Shown here piece after piece: positions 16,525 to 26,573 of a stretch of DNA of 64,000 nt. The notes below the pieces were generated by a model. That model searched no databases. It was given only the letters and a program-made list of their open reading frames with translations, and had not been told where the DNA came from. Positions within the stretch are counted from its first letter, which is position 1. Every line of letters begins with the position of its first letter. Made by a program: the position numbers and the translations under genes. This DNA is from Bordetella parapertussis (GTDB taxonomy: Bacteria > Pseudomonadota > Gammaproteobacteria > Burkholderiales > Burkholderiaceae_A). Location: NCBI GenBank assembly GCA_945877235.1, contig CAMCRF010000007.1, positions 41,207 through 105,206 on the forward strand, given 5' to 3'.

Positions 16525-17313
16525 TTACAGCCCCTCGGCTCTGTGCCGCATTTTGAGCGTCACTGCGCGCAGCCCGTCGGGCGGCTTGGGAAATGCCATG
16601 GTGCGAATGGCCTCGAGAACTGCCTGATCGTAGACCGGCGTATTGCTTGGGTTGAGCAGTCGGACGGATTGCAGTTGTCCTGTCGGGAGCAGGAGGATTT
16701 CGACCTCAAGATCGCTGGTGTTTGAACCTCGGTAGCGCACCCGGCTCTCGAGCAGGCCCTTAACCCGGTCTGCCCACTCGGCCTCGCGGCCTGTGCGCTC
16801 GCCACGTGCTGAACCGGCCGCAACACCAGCCTTGGTCGCGGCGTCTTTGCCCTTATCGGCAGGCTTCGCCTTGGGGTCAAGCCCAAGGCGCTTGAGCTCG
16901 GCAGCCCGCTCCTTATCAATTCGCTGAGCCTCTCTCTGAGCTTCTCGCTGGCGCTCTGCCCTCTGCTTTTCGGCCTTCTGCTTTTCGGCCTTCTGCTTCT
17001 CAGCCTGCGCTCTCTTTTCGGCCTCCTTCTGTTTGAGGACCTGCTTTTTTTTGTCCTCTTGCTTGCGTTTTTCCAGCGCAAGCTCGGCGTCTGGCTGTGG
17101 GGTTGGAGTAGGCGTTGGTGTGGGATCGGGGGCAGCCGGCGCACTGACGGTCGGGCTGCGCTCGGGTGGAAGGCTAGACCAGAGCTCAGCCTGAACAGGA
17201 GGGGGATCGAGTGATAGCCAGTCGAGGTTCACCACCAGCGCGACCAACAGAAGTCCGTGAACAACCAGTGCACCGGCCAGTCCGAAGGCGGTGTCTTGGT
17301 TGGACCTTGCCAT
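16525..17313 (-). CDS. tolA: Tol-Pal system protein TolA
   Basis: Inner-membrane protein that spans the periplasm and couples TolQR to TolB-Pal. One transmembrane helix is near 12-30 (LAGALVVHGLLLVALVVNL), then a Pro/Thr-rich stretch, a long Lys/Glu/Ala/Gln helix (about 75-165) and a C-terminal TonB-like domain (about 175-262) with GQLQSVRLLNPSNTPVYDQA. The helical part contains short tandem repeats of K-A-E-K-Q. At 262 residues it is shorter than E. coli TolA (421), as in many betaproteobacteria. Its ATG overlaps the tolR stop by one base (TAATG). Confidence 0.93.
   Translation of the reverse strand: MARSNQDTAFGLAGALVVHGLLLVALVVNLDWLSLDPPPVQAELWSSLPPERSPTVSAPAAPDPTPTPTPTPQPDAELALEKRKQEDKKKQVLKQKEAEKRAQAEKQKAEKQKAEKQRAERQREAQREAQRIDKERAAELKRLGLDPKAKPADKGKDAATKAGVAAGSARGERTGREAEWADRVKGLLESRVRYRGSNTSDLEVEILLLPTGQLQSVRLLNPSNTPVYDQAVLEAIRTMAFPKPPDGLRAVTLKMRHRAEGL
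16963..17006. repeat. Short tandem repeat inside tolA
   Basis: Two perfect copies of the 15-mer CTGCTTTTCGGCCTT (16963-16992) are followed by a degenerate third. They encode the K-A-E-K-Q units of the TolA helix. Such repeats can change copy number by slippage in multiples of five residues without breaking the frame. Confidence 0.8.
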
Positions 17314-17723
17314 TAGCTGCCTTGTCGAACCGCTAAGCCCACGCGGCCTACCCCAGCGGCCTGGAGTTGAGCAAGCGCCTGCGCAACCAATTCATACCGC
17401 ACTTCGCGCTCCGCGAGCACGATGATGGGCGTTTCAGGCTGGGGGCTGAGCGCGCGCACACCCTCTATCAACTGGGTTTTGGCCACCTCTTGCTCCTTGG
17501 CGCCCGTCTCCCGCTTGCGCAGGTGGTGGCTGCCGTCTTTTCGGATGATGACCTCGATGGCTGTGGGCGGCTCTGCGCTGGCCTTTCCCACGGTGGGCAG
17601 CTCAATGGCGCCGGTGACAATCATGGGTGCGGTCACCATAAAAATGATCAGCAGCACGAGCGTGACGTCGATATAGGGCACAACGTTGATCTCACTCATC
17701 ATGCGGTGGCGGCGGCGACGCAT
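17313..17723 (-). CDS. tolR: Tol-Pal system protein TolR
   Basis: ExbD/TolR-family subunit of the proton-driven TolQR motor. The start at 17723, four bases after the tolQ stop, gives a basic N-terminus (MRRRRHR) and then the transmembrane helix beginning VVPYIDVTLVLLIIFMV, with the conserved proton-carrying aspartate in YID. A periplasmic domain follows. The length of 136 is normal. The one-base overlap with tolA (TAATG) suggests coupled translation. Confidence 0.96.
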   Translation of the reverse strand: MRRRRHRMMSEINVVPYIDVTLVLLIIFMVTAPMIVTGAIELPTVGKASAEPPTAIEVIIRKDGSHHLRKRETGAKEQEVAKTQLIEGVRALSPQPETPIIVLAEREVRYELVAQALAQLQAAGVGRVGLAVRQGS

Positions 17724-17727
17724 TGAT

Positions 17728-18402
17728 CTAGCCCTGTCGATGGAGAATGTTGGAGAACTCTTCCATGAAGCTGTCAATGCGACTGCCAAGGCGATCTAAG
17801 TCGGTGGCCAGTCGGTTATAGGCCACCACAGCGGGAATAGCCGCGAAGAGTCCGATAGCGGTTGCCACCAGCGCCTCTGCAATGCCCGGCGCTACGCTGG
17901 CAAGGGTCGCCTGCTGAATATTGGCCAGACCGGTGAAGGCGTGCATGATGCCCCAGACGGTGCCAAAAAGGCCAATGTAGGGAGAGACGGAACCGGTTGT
18001 GGCGAGAAAAGGCAGGCCTCGCTCCAGGGTCTCCAGTTCACGTTGTGTTGCCGCGCGCATGGCGCGTTGGGCGCCCTCGAGCATGAGCGCTGAGTCATTG
18101 CGACCCTGCTGCCTGAGCTTAAGAAATTCGCGCATACCGGCCTCGAACACCCGGCCCAACCCATCGCCAAATTCCTCTCGCTGAGCTCGCTCATACAGGG
18201 TGTTGAGCGCCGCCCCGGACCAGAACTCGCGCTCAAAGTCCTCTGACTCTCGGCGTGCACGACCGATGGCACGCAGCTTTTTAAAAATCAGCGTCCACGA
18301 GGCTAACGAGAGCGCAACGAGAATAGCCATGACCAGCTGAACGGGAAGGCTCGCCTGGAGCACCAGGGCCAGCACGGAGAGGTCGTTGGGGGCAGGGGTC
18401 AT
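17728..18402 (-). CDS. tolQ: Tol-Pal system protein TolQ
   Basis: ExbB/MotA-type channel subunit with three transmembrane helices: one near 15-35, and two near 130-155 and 165-195 that carry the family's [17 protein letters not shown] and [21 protein letters not shown] motifs. Length 224 is normal. Its ATG overlaps the ruvB stop as ATGA, so Tol-Pal is tied to DNA-repair genes in one transcript; the usual ybgC upstream of tolQ is absent here. Confidence 0.97.
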   Translation of the reverse strand: MTPAPNDLSVLALVLQASLPVQLVMAILVALSLASWTLIFKKLRAIGRARRESEDFEREFWSGAALNTLYERAQREEFGDGLGRVFEAGMREFLKLRQQGRNDSALMLEGAQRAMRAATQRELETLERGLPFLATTGSVSPYIGLFGTVWGIMHAFTGLANIQQATLASVAPGIAEALVATAIGLFAAIPAVVAYNRLATDLDRLGSRIDSFMEEFSNILHRQG

Positions 18403-19457
18403 ACCAGCGATCCTTGCGAGGGGTTGGGAGGAACTCGGCCGAAATGGGCCCAGGTGAGGGGTGTGGCCATGCGGCCTCTGGGTGTGCGCTGCAGAAAACC
18501 CTGCTGAATCAGAAAGGGCTCGAGCACGTCCTCGATGGTGTCTCGGTCTTCGCCGATTGCAGCCGCCAGGTTGTCGAGGCCAACAGGGCCACCCGCAAAT
18601 CGGTCGATGAGTGCTTCCAGCAGGCGCTGGTCCATGAGGTCAAATCCCTGTTGGTCGACCTCAAGCATGGCCAGCGCAGCATCGGCGATGGACTGGGTGA
18701 TTTTGCCGTTGCTGCGCACCTGCGCATAGTCACGCACGCGCCGCAACAGCCGGTTTGCAATGCGAGGCGTGCCGCGGGAGCGACGCGCGATTTCGTGGGC
18801 TCCATCGTCATCGATGGTGACTTGGAGGAGCCCGGCCGATCGCCGCACAATGATGGAGAGGTCGTCTGCTGAGTAGAACTCGAGACGTCCGACAATGCCA
18901 AAGCGGTCTCGCAGTGGGTTGGTGAGCATGCCTGCGCGTGTCGTTGCACCCACCAGGGTGAAGGGCTGAAGGTCGAGCTTGATACTGCGGGCTGCCGGCC
19001 CTTCCCCAATCACGATGTCGATCTGGTAGTCCTCGAGTGCTGGGTAGAGGATCTCTTCCACAACGGGGCTGAGGCGATGAATTTCGTCAATGAACAGCAG
19101 GTCATTGCGCTCGAGGTTGGTGAGCAGCGCTGCAAGGTCACCGGCCCGCTCCAAGACCGGGCCGGATGTCTGCCGCAGGTTGACTCCCATCTCGCGGGCA
19201 AGAATATGAGCGAGGGTGGTTTTGCCCAGCCCTGGAGGACCAAAAAGCAGGACATGATCGAGCGCTTCGGAGCGGCTCTTGGCTGCTTGAATGAAGATAT
19301 CGAGCTGGCCCTTCACCTTGGGTTGACCAATGTAGTCAGCCAAGCGCGCAGGACGCAGTGCGCGCTCTACGCTCTCTTCGTTGGGGCTCGCGGCCTGTCC
19401 ACTTACCAGGCGCGTGCTGGCATCGGGCAGGGGGGCGAGATCGTCGTGCTCGATCAT
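18399..19457 (-). CDS. ruvB: Holliday junction branch migration helicase RuvB
   Basis: AAA+ motor of the RuvAB branch-migration complex. Walker A is [13 protein letters not shown] (about 70-82), Walker [10 protein letters not shown], and sensor 1 VGATTRAGM; the C-terminal winged helix ends with the family's [10 protein letters not shown]. Length 352 is normal. It follows ruvA by nine bases. Confidence 0.98.
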   Translation of the reverse strand: MIEHDDLAPLPDASTRLVSGQAASPNEESVERALRPARLADYIGQPKVKGQLDIFIQAAKSRSEALDHVLLFGPPGLGKTTLAHILAREMGVNLRQTSGPVLERAGDLAALLTNLERNDLLFIDEIHRLSPVVEEILYPALEDYQIDIVIGEGPAARSIKLDLQPFTLVGATTRAGMLTNPLRDRFGIVGRLEFYSADDLSIIVRRSAGLLQVTIDDDGAHEIARRSRGTPRIANRLLRRVRDYAQVRSNGKITQSIADAALAMLEVDQQGFDLMDQRLLEALIDRFAGGPVGLDNLAAAIGEDRDTIEDVLEPFLIQQGFLQRTPRGRMATPLTWAHFGRVPPNPSQGSLV

Positions 19458-19466
19458 GCCGCTAGT

Positions 19467-20045
19467 CTAACGGGCCAAGCTTTTAAGCGCGTGACGGATG
19501 CCGTCTGAGACGTCCATGTCGGGTGGCAGTGTTTTTACTGCAAGGCCCGCCTCTTTCTCGGAGTAGCCTAGCGCCAAGAGTGCATGCAAGACCTCGGTTG
19601 TGGCCGCAGGCGCACCTGAGGCGCCACTCACTCCGGGCAGGGCATCAGCGAGTTTGCCTTTGAGCTCTAGGACCAGGCGCTCTGCGGTTTTTTTCCCAAT
19701 GCCAGGCACGCGAGTGAGTCGGTCTGCCTCTTGCAGGGTCACGGCCTGCGCAAGCTCGTCGACCGAGAGGCCCGAGAGCACGGCCAGTGCAATGCGCGGG
19801 CCCACCCCGGAGATCTTGATGAGCTGACGAAAGGCGCTGCGCTCCTTCAACGAGAGAAATCCGTAGAGCAGTTGCGCGTCCTCGCGCACCACGAAGTGCG
19901 TGACTAGGGTCAGCCTGGCCCCAAGGTCTGGTAGCGCATAGAAGGTACTCATCGGCACGTCGAGCTCGTAGCCCACCCCTTGCACATCCAGCACGATGGA
20001 CGGCGGGTTTTTTTGAATGAGAAGTCCAGTGAGCTGAGTGATCAT
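19467..20045 (-). CDS. ruvA: Holliday junction DNA helicase RuvA
   Basis: Junction-recognition subunit that loads RuvB. It has an N-terminal OB fold (about 1-62), tandem helix-hairpin-helix motifs ([14 protein letters not shown] and [17 protein letters not shown], about 75-130) and a C-terminal RuvB-binding domain (about 145-192). Length 192 is normal. The start overlaps the ruvC stop as ATGA. Confidence 0.98.
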   Translation of the reverse strand: MITQLTGLLIQKNPPSIVLDVQGVGYELDVPMSTFYALPDLGARLTLVTHFVVREDAQLLYGFLSLKERSAFRQLIKISGVGPRIALAVLSGLSVDELAQAVTLQEADRLTRVPGIGKKTAERLVLELKGKLADALPGVSGASGAPAATTEVLHALLALGYSEKEAGLAVKTLPPDMDVSDGIRHALKSLAR

Positions 20046-20515
20046 GGGGCATGAGCATGCCAGAAGGCCAGTGCGCAGGCGAGCGCGTCCGCTGCGTCTG
20101 CGTTGGGGGAAGACGGAAGGGCTAGTAGGCGACAGACCATGTGCTGCACTTGCTCCTTGCTTGCACGGCCCGTTCCCACAATCGACTGCTTGACCTTGAG
20201 GGGTGTGAGCTCCGCAATGGGGAGGTCGTGCGAGGCCAGGGCAGCAATGGCCACGCCGCGTGCCTGCCCCAAGGAGAGTGTGGACTGCGGGTTCACATTC
20301 ACGAACACGCGTTCAACGACTGCAGCCTGCGGTTTATAGTGGTCTAGCAGTTCGCGCAGGCCCTCATAGAGGGTGCGCAGGCGGTCGGGCTCGGGCAGGT
20401 TTACGTCGGGCCGAATGACCCCGCTTCCCACATAGCGCACCGTATGTCTGCCCGAGACATCGATCAGGCCGAAGCCCGTTCGGCGAAGCCCTGGATCGAT
20501 GCCGAGAATGCGCAT
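20042..20515 (-). CDS. ruvC: Holliday junction resolvase RuvC
   Basis: RNase H-fold endonuclease that resolves Holliday junctions. The acidic residues are in place: the first Asp in [10 protein letters not shown] (about residue 6), Glu in VVERVFVN (about 68), and the C-terminal Asp pair in [13 protein letters not shown]. At 157 residues it is slightly shorter than E. coli RuvC. The start overlaps the purH stop by one base (TAATG). Confidence 0.97.
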   Translation of the reverse strand: MRILGIDPGLRRTGFGLIDVSGRHTVRYVGSGVIRPDVNLPEPDRLRTLYEGLRELLDHYKPQAAVVERVFVNVNPQSTLSLGQARGVAIAALASHDLPIAELTPLKVKQSIVGTGRASKEQVQHMVCRLLALPSSPNADAADALACALAFWHAHAP

Positions 20516-22170
20516 TAGTGTCGGAAATGCCGCATACCTGTGAGCACCATGGCAATGCCATGTTCATTGGCCGCTGCAATGACCTCATCATCGCGCACCG
20601 ACCCTCCGGGCTGAACAATGGCCTTTGCCCCAGCCTGGGCAAGGACATCAAGTCCGTCGCGGAATGGAAAGAAGGCGTCCGATGCCGCAACCGAACCTTG
20701 GAGGGAGAGGCCAGCGTGCTCGGCCTTAATGGATGCAATGCGGGCGGAGTCGAGTCGACTCATCTGCCCGGCACCTACGCCCACGGTCATCTGGTCTTTG
20801 CAAAAAACAATGGCGTTACTCTTAACCCAGGTGGCAACCTTCCAGGCAAAGAGTAGGTCGTGAAGCTGCTGTGCGGTCGGCTGCACGCGTGTGACGCATT
20901 TCAGGTCCTTGGCTTCAAGTGTGTTGCGATCGGGGGTCTGCAGGAGCATGCCGCCACTAACACGTTTGAAGTCCATGCCACTAAAAGCGGCAGCGTCATG
21001 GCCCAGGGGTAGGCGCAAGAGCCGCAGGTTCTGCTTGGCCGCAAAGATCGCGCGTGCGCCCTCTGTGAAGTCTGGCGCGATGATGACCTCTGCGAACTGG
21101 GCTGAAATCGCTTGAGCTGCTGCCTCGTCGAGTGGGCGGTTGAAGGCAAGAATCCCTCCAAAAGCCGATGTGGGGTCCGTTGAGAACGCGCGGCGGTAGG
21201 CTTCGAGTGCGGTCTCGCCCAGCGCAACCCCACAGGGGTTGGCGTGCTTTACGATCACGCAGCAGCCCGTCTCGAAGCTGCGCACGCAGGACCAGGCCGC
21301 ATCGGCGTCGGCAATGTTATTGAACGAGAGTTCTTTGCCTTGGATCTGTTGGTACCCAGCGAGACTCCCCTCTGGGGCATCGGCAAAGGCATAGAAGGCT
21401 GCAGATTGGTGCGGGTTCTCGCCGTAGCGCATGCCCTGTCGCTTCTGAACCTGCAGGCTAAACACTTCGGGAAGTGCGCTGGCCTCCGTTGGGCTGGGCG
21501 CCTCAATCCGATCGGTGTCCGTATCGTCAACCTGCGGCAGCGCCGTCATGAAATTGGAAATGGCCCCATCGTAGGCTGCCGTGTGTGCGAAAGCCTTGGC
21601 TGCAAGGCGGTGCCGGGTGGGCCAGCCGAGTGCGCCACCGTGGGCTTTGAGTTCGTCTATGAGCGCGCCGTAGTCCTGTGGGTCTACGACGACGGCCACG
21701 CCATCGTGATTCTTTGCGGCTGCGCGAAGCATTGCTGGGCCGCCAATGTCGATATTCTCGATGACCTCTTGGTATCCGACTCCGGGCTTCTTAAGCGTTT
21801 CGCGAAAGGGGTAGAGGTTCACCACCAGCAAGTCGATGGGGGCAAAGCCGGCGTTGGCCAGCTGATCCAGATGCGCCTGCACATCGCGGCGAGCCAGCAG
21901 GCCTCCGTGAACAGCGGGGTGCAGCGTCTTCACGCGCCCGTCGAGCATCTCCGGAAACTGGGTGACGTCCTCAACCGGCGTCACTGGCAGGCCCGCTGCC
22001 TGCAGGCTCTTGCAGGTGCCGCCCGTCGAGACGAGCGAGACGCCCATGGCATGGAGGGCCTGTGCCAACTCGAGAAGCCCCTGCTTGTCTGAGACCGAGA
22101 GCAGCGCACGGCGCACGGGGAGTCGGTGGGGGCGTGTGTTGCCAAGCAGGCTGGGGTCAAGCTGAACCAT
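20515..22170 (-). CDS. purH: Bifunctional AICAR transformylase / IMP cyclohydrolase
   Basis: Catalyses the last two steps of IMP synthesis. The N-terminal cyclohydrolase domain (about 15-215) has [15 protein letters not shown] and the [18 protein letters not shown] motif; the transformylase domain follows with KHANPCGVA and the C-terminal [11 protein letters not shown] prefer the ATG at 22170 over the one at 22176: GGAAGG lies six bases before the former but directly abuts the latter. Length about 551 is slightly above the norm because of a short insert near 220-235. It follows fis by a gap of about a dozen bases. Confidence 0.97.
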   Translation of the reverse strand: MVQLDPSLLGNTRPHRLPVRRALLSVSDKQGLLELAQALHAMGVSLVSTGGTCKSLQAAGLPVTPVEDVTQFPEMLDGRVKTLHPAVHGGLLARRDVQAHLDQLANAGFAPIDLLVVNLYPFRETLKKPGVGYQEVIENIDIGGPAMLRAAAKNHDGVAVVVDPQDYGALIDELKAHGGALGWPTRHRLAAKAFAHTAAYDGAISNFMTALPQVDDTDTDRIEAPSPTEASALPEVFSLQVQKRQGMRYGENPHQSAAFYAFADAPEGSLAGYQQIQGKELSFNNIADADAAWSCVRSFETGCCVIVKHANPCGVALGETALEAYRRAFSTDPTSAFGGILAFNRPLDEAAAQAISAQFAEVIIAPDFTEGARAIFAAKQNLRLLRLPLGHDAAAFSGMDFKRVSGGMLLQTPDRNTLEAKDLKCVTRVQPTAQQLHDLLFAWKVATWVKSNAIVFCKDQMTVGVGAGQMSRLDSARIASIKAEHAGLSLQGSVAASDAFFPFRDGLDVLAQAGAKAIVQPGGSVRDDEVIAAANEHGIAMVLTGMRHFRH

Positions 22171-22182
22171 GTGCATCCTTCC

Positions 22183-22425
22183 CTAGGTAAGGCGGTGTTG
22201 TTGGAGTTTTTTTCGAAGGGTGTTGCGAGAGAGGCCAAGCAAGTCGGCTGTCTTGCTGATGTTCCCCTGACAGCGGTCTAGCGCGTAGCGCAGCAGCGTG
22301 GGCTCGACCGCGCCAATGACCATATCGTAGACGGCATGGGGCTTGGCATCGCCAAGACGCTCAAAGTAGAGGTCGAGGGCTGCAACAAGCGTCAGGTCGA
22401 TGCGTGGCTCTGCTGGGGCGGTCAT
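22183..22425 (-). CDS. fis: DNA-binding protein Fis
   Basis: Nucleoid-associated regulator. The 80 residues end with the helix-turn-helix GNISKTADLLGLSRNTLRKK (about 54-73). It has the typical dusB-fis arrangement and overlaps dusB as ATGA. Beta-type Fis proteins are slightly shorter than the 98-residue E. coli protein, as here. Confidence 0.95.
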   Translation of the reverse strand: MTAPAEPRIDLTLVAALDLYFERLGDAKPHAVYDMVIGAVEPTLLRYALDRCQGNISKTADLLGLSRNTLRKKLQQHRLT

Positions 22426-23426
22426 GCGGCTTGTCGTTCTTCGATGCGTGCTGCAAATTGATCGACTAAGGCGAGCTGCGCCTCAGCGGTCTCTGCCTGC
22501 TCAAGGCCTTCACGGAACACCCGCACCCCACCGAGTCCTTTGAAGGTCCAGCCAATGTGTTTGCGTGCAGACCGCACCCCGCTCAACTCGCCGTGAAAAG
22601 CGTAGTGGTCGAGTAGATGTTCACGCAACAGGGCGACGATTTCTGGGAGGCTGGGGTCAGGGGGTATGACGCCCGTGGTGAGGAAGCGATGAATCTGGCC
22701 GAAGAGCCAGGGCCTGCCCTGTCCTGCGCGGCCAATCATGACCGCATCTGCGCCGGTGTGACGCAGCACAAGGGCCGCTTTTGCAGCCGAGTCGATATCG
22801 CCATTTGCCACCACCGGAATACGCAGGCGTGATTTCACCTCGGCGATGGTGTCGTACTCTGCAGCACCCTGATATTGGTCCTCGCGCGTGCGGCCATGCA
22901 CGGTGACCATGGAAACACCCAAATCCTGGGCCATACGGGCAAGGGTCACAGCATTGCGACTGCTGCGTGAGAAACCCGTGCGCATCTTGAGTGTGATGGG
23001 GACCTGACCTTCGCTGGCCCGCACCACCGACTCCAAGATGGTCCTCACCAGTGGCTCGTCTTGCATGAGGGCAGATCCAGCGGCCTTATTGCAGACCTTC
23101 TTCGCGGGGCATCCCATGTTGATGTCGATGACCTCGGCACCGCGCTCGATGTTAAAGCGGGTGGCCTGGGCCATCATGTCTGGGTCGGAGCCGGCAATCT
23201 GCACTGCGCGCGGAGATGGCTCGCCTTCGTGATTGAGGCGTCGCATGGTCTTGTGGCTGGCCCAGAGCGCGGCATTGGAGGCAGCCATTTCGCCCACGGC
23301 ATATTGCGCACCCAGCCGTTTGGCGAGCAATCGGAAGGGGCGGTCGGTCACGCCCGCCATGGGGGCCACGAAGACCCGATTCTCAATGAGGTGCCGGCCG
23401 AGGGCCAAAGGCTCAGTCCAGCCCAT
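22422..23426 (-). CDS. dusB: tRNA-dihydrouridine synthase B
   Basis: FMN-dependent reductase that makes dihydrouridine in the tRNA D-loop. Family features: APMAGVTDRPFRLLAKRLG at the N-terminus, the catalytic cysteine in NMGCPAKKVCNKAAGSAL (about 103-120), MRTGFSR, VHGRTREDQYQG and the FMN phosphate loop GADAVMIGRAGQGRPW. Length 334 is normal. The dusB-fis pair is conserved across proteobacteria. Confidence 0.97.
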   Translation of the reverse strand: MGWTEPLALGRHLIENRVFVAPMAGVTDRPFRLLAKRLGAQYAVGEMAASNAALWASHKTMRRLNHEGEPSPRAVQIAGSDPDMMAQATRFNIERGAEVIDINMGCPAKKVCNKAAGSALMQDEPLVRTILESVVRASEGQVPITLKMRTGFSRSSRNAVTLARMAQDLGVSMVTVHGRTREDQYQGAAEYDTIAEVKSRLRIPVVANGDIDSAAKAALVLRHTGADAVMIGRAGQGRPWLFGQIHRFLTTGVIPPDPSLPEIVALLREHLLDHYAFHGELSGVRSARKHIGWTFKGLGGVRVFREGLEQAETAEAQLALVDQFAARIEERQAA

Positions 23427-23437
23427 AGCGCGCAGTC

Positions 23438-24820
23438 TCAGTGGCCGGTTCGCATAATGGCCTCGATGGCGTCCGGCTCTACCGGCACACCACGCGTGAG
23501 CAGGCGACTGCCCTGGGCCTGGACCACGGCATCGTCTTCAATTCGAATGCCCACATTCCAGAAGGCCTCCGGAATGTCTGCAGCGGGCTGCACGTAGAGG
23601 CCTGGCTCCAGGGTGAGCACCATGCGCTCGGCCAATGGAAGGGTGTAGTCGCCCACGTCATGAACATCCATGCCGAGGTAATGGCCGGTTCGGTGCATGT
23701 AGAAGCGGCGGAAGCTGCCATTGGCAATGACTTCCTCTACAGGGGCCTTCGGCAGCAGGCCAAGGTCGAGAAGGCCCTCTGCAATGACGCGGACCGCGGC
23801 TTCATGGGGGGCCGTAAACGCCGCACCAACCTGAGTGGCAGCCTGAGCTGCCTGCTGGGCCTTGAGGACAACCTCATAGGCTGCGCGTTGTGCGCCCGTG
23901 AACCGGCCATTAACGGGATACGTGCGAGTGATGTCACTGGCATAGCCATCGAGCTCACACCCTGCGTCAATGAGCAGGAGCTCTCCGTCGCGCATGATGC
24001 GCGCTCCCGCACGGTGGTGCAGGATGCAGCTGTGCGGGCCGCTGGCCACAATCGAACCGTAGGCGACGGATTGGGAGCCGGACTTGCGAAATTCTGCGAG
24101 CAGAATGGCCTCGATCTCGTATTCCGCCATGCCTGCACGGGTGCCTTGCATGGCAAGGACATGGGCTCGCGCCGAGATCTCTGCAGCTTTGGCCATGGTG
24201 GCAAGCTCTTGGTCGTCCTTAAAGAGGCGTTGGTATGAGAGCAGCTCACTCAGGTCGATGAGTCGATCGGGCGCACGAATGCCGCCGCGCGCGCTCGCAC
24301 GCGAGCGCTCGAGCCAGGTGCGCAGCTGTTGATCGAGACTGGCCGATGCGCCCCAGGCAGCGACCACTGCCCGGCTGCCTTGCATCCATTTGGGGATGTG
24401 TTGGTCGATTTCGGTGAGGCTCTGGGCGGCATCGAAGGAGTACCGTTCGGGTGCTGCATCGGGACCTACCCGAACGCCATCCCAGATCTCACGCTCAACA
24501 TCGCGTGGGCGGCAGAAGAGGGTGTCTTGGTGGCTGCCGTCAGGCGCGACCTGCATGACTAGCCAGGCATCTGGCTCCGGAAAACCTGTGAGGTAAAAGA
24601 AGTCGCTGGAGAAGCGAAATGGGTAAGTGTTATCTCGATTGCGGCTGATTTCTTCACCGCTATAAAGCAGTACCAGGGCAGATTCACCCGCTGCTTTTTT
24701 AGCAACCGCACGCGCGAAAGCATGGCGGCGCTCGAGGTGGTTAGGTCCGTGCACGGGGCCTGGCACGGGCAGTGGCATGAGGTCCGGGTCCAGCTCAAAG
24801 GGGGGGGTGGGTGCGTTCAT
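23438..24820 (-). CDS. pepP: Xaa-Pro aminopeptidase (PepP-type)
   Basis: Dinuclear metal M24B peptidase that removes an N-terminal residue preceding proline. The N-terminal creatinase-like domain (about 1-175) precedes the pita-bread catalytic domain; ligands are visible in IDAGCELDGYASDITRTYP, HRTGHYLGMDVHD, LTLEPGLY and RIEDDAV. Length 460 is slightly above E. coli PepP (441). It lies 4 bases after murU and 11 before dusB. In many proteobacteria pepP precedes ubiquinone hydroxylase genes; here it does not. Confidence 0.95.
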   Translation of the reverse strand: MNAPTPPFELDPDLMPLPVPGPVHGPNHLERRHAFARAVAKKAAGESALVLLYSGEEISRNRDNTYPFRFSSDFFYLTGFPEPDAWLVMQVAPDGSHQDTLFCRPRDVEREIWDGVRVGPDAAPERYSFDAAQSLTEIDQHIPKWMQGSRAVVAAWGASASLDQQLRTWLERSRASARGGIRAPDRLIDLSELLSYQRLFKDDQELATMAKAAEISARAHVLAMQGTRAGMAEYEIEAILLAEFRKSGSQSVAYGSIVASGPHSCILHHRAGARIMRDGELLLIDAGCELDGYASDITRTYPVNGRFTGAQRAAYEVVLKAQQAAQAATQVGAAFTAPHEAAVRVIAEGLLDLGLLPKAPVEEVIANGSFRRFYMHRTGHYLGMDVHDVGDYTLPLAERMVLTLEPGLYVQPAADIPEAFWNVGIRIEDDAVVQAQGSRLLTRGVPVEPDAIEAIMRTGH

Positions 24821-24824
24821 GGAT

Positions 24825-25556
24825 CTATTTTAAGCGTGCGTTGAGCGCAGCGAGCCTTTCTGGCGTACCAACATCTACCCACAAACCCGCATGTGACCAC
24901 CCCCAGAGCTGACCAGCTTGAGCGGCGCGGTGCAACAAGGGGCCCAAGGGCGCCTTGACCCCAGGCGCACAGGAGGCAAAGAGTGCGCGGTGGAACACGC
25001 CAATGCCAGCATAGGTCTGGGTGGCCGCTGAGGCTGAGCGGCTCGCGTCTGCAGCCCGCAAGGGGTAAGGCGAGTACTGCTCGAAGCCGGCAAAGTCTCC
25101 TCGAGGGTGGTGCTCGGGGTTCGGCACCATCACCAGCATGGCAAGTGCGTCCCTCGGCCACTGGTCCTCACAGACTTGTAGCAGCGGTGCCCAGTCGAAC
25201 TCAATGAAGACATCGCCATTGGCCAGTGCAAAGAGAGGGCTCGTCGCGTGGGGTGGCTGCGTGCGCCACGGCTCGGCGGTGGCAATGCCCCCAGCCGTCT
25301 CGAGCGCACCGGGGGGCTCCGGGCTGTAACGGAGCTGCGCACCATAGCGAGCGCCATCACCCAGCAAGGCGGGAATTTGCTCGCCCAGATGGGCTGTGTT
25401 TACCACTAAGTGCGTGACACCCGCCTGCACGAGGCGCGTTAACTGCCACTCCATGAGGGTCTGGTGCCCTGCTTTGAGCAGCGGCTTTGGCGTGTGATCG
25501 GTGAGGGGGCGCATGCGCTCGCCTCGACCGGCCGCAAGGATCATGCCCTGCATCAT
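24825..25556 (-). CDS. murU: N-acetylmuramate alpha-1-phosphate uridylyltransferase
   Basis: Nucleotidyltransferase that makes UDP-MurNAc from MurNAc-1-P in the peptidoglycan recycling bypass, which avoids de novo MurA and gives intrinsic fosfomycin tolerance in pseudomonads. The signature MILAAGRGERMRPLT is at the N-terminus, followed by TPKPLLKAG. The ATG at 25556 overlaps the amgK stop as ATGA; the long upstream frame runs through amgK. Length 243 fits MurU. Assignment over other sugar-1-P nucleotidyltransferases rests on the amgK neighbour. Confidence 0.9.
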   Translation of the reverse strand: MMQGMILAAGRGERMRPLTDHTPKPLLKAGHQTLMEWQLTRLVQAGVTHLVVNTAHLGEQIPALLGDGARYGAQLRYSPEPPGALETAGGIATAEPWRTQPPHATSPLFALANGDVFIEFDWAPLLQVCEDQWPRDALAMLVMVPNPEHHPRGDFAGFEQYSPYPLRAADASRSASAATQTYAGIGVFHRALFASCAPGVKAPLGPLLHRAAQAGQLWGWSHAGLWVDVGTPERLAALNARLK

Positions 25557-26569
25557 GGGTGAAGGCGATCGAGCAGGCGCTTGAGCGGCCCGAACGCCAC
25601 ATAGCGCTGTGCCACTTCCCGGGTGTAGTGCAGCACCACGGGTAGATCCTGAAGATACTGATGCTTTCCGTCGCGATAGGCGAGCCGGGCAAAAATACCC
25701 AAGACCTTGAGGTGGCGCTGTAGCCCCATCCACTCAAAGTCCATCCAGAAGTCGGCAAAATCATCAGAAACCGGCAGTCCGGCAGCGCGGGCCTCTGTCC
25801 AGTACCCGATTGCCCAGTCAAGCTGATCGGCCTCCTCCCAGCGGACGTAGGCATCGCGCAGCAGCGACACCAAGTCATAGCTGATTGGGCCCATCACTGC
25901 ATCTTGAAAGTCGATCACGCCGGGATTTTGATCTGGGCAGACCAGCAGGTTTCGACAGTGATAGTCCCTGTGAACAATGACCTGAGGCTGGCGTAAGGCG
26001 CGCTGCGCCAGGTGCTCAAAGACTGCGTGGAGAGATTGCTCCTCTTGAGGCGTAAGGCTCGAGTTGAGATGACGCGTGACATACCAATCCTTGAACAAGG
26101 ACATCTCAGAGAGCAGCTTTTCATGGCTGTAGGGTGCGAGCCAGGCCATGGACTCAGCGTGGTCAAGCCCCCAGCGCTGCAACTGAATGAGGGCTCTCCA
26201 GGCGTCTCGGTAGAGGGGCGTTGCCGCCGCCGGCTGCTCGCCGTCGAGTGCTTGCTGGTAGTGCAGGGTGCCCAAATCTTCGAGCAGAAGAAACCCCTGC
26301 GTGGCGTCTACAGCCAGCCGCTTGGGTGCGTGTAGCCCAGCCGCTGACATGAGGTCTGCCGTTGCGAGAAACGGCGCGAGTGGCTCCTTGTCGGGCGGAG
26401 CGTCCATGAGCACCAGATGGCCATGGGGCTCCCCGGGTTGGTTCACCCTGAGGTAACGCCGAAACGAGGCATCGGCAGAGGCAATTCGGAGGGAGTCAGG
26501 CTCAAGACCTTGGAGATCGAGGGTATTCAGCCAGGCTTTTGCAGATTCGAGTCGGGAGTCTTTAAGCAT
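25553..26569 (-). CDS. amgK: N-acetylmuramate/N-acetylglucosamine kinase
   Basis: Anomeric sugar kinase of the aminoglycoside phosphotransferase fold that phosphorylates MurNAc at C1, feeding MurU. The catalytic loop is VHRDYHCRNLLV (about 197-208) and the metal aspartate is in VIDFQDAVMGP (about 216-226). The 338-residue length is normal. The amgK-murU pair is conserved in pseudomonads and betaproteobacteria. No Shine-Dalgarno is visible before the ATG, and a TATTAT sits five bases upstream (see the promoter entry at 26574). Confidence 0.92.
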   Translation of the reverse strand: MLKDSRLESAKAWLNTLDLQGLEPDSLRIASADASFRRYLRVNQPGEPHGHLVLMDAPPDKEPLAPFLATADLMSAAGLHAPKRLAVDATQGFLLLEDLGTLHYQQALDGEQPAAATPLYRDAWRALIQLQRWGLDHAESMAWLAPYSHEKLLSEMSLFKDWYVTRHLNSSLTPQEEQSLHAVFEHLAQRALRQPQVIVHRDYHCRNLLVCPDQNPGVIDFQDAVMGPISYDLVSLLRDAYVRWEEADQLDWAIGYWTEARAAGLPVSDDFADFWMDFEWMGLQRHLKVLGIFARLAYRDGKHQYLQDLPVVLHYTREVAQRYVAFGPLKRLLDRLHP

Positions 26570-26573
26570 TTCT

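Noticed and set aside
17313..18402. tolQ/tolR considered as a second Zorya-like pair
   Set aside because: They are followed by tolA, tolB, pal and cpoB and lack a coiled-coil tail, so they are ordinary Tol-Pal.
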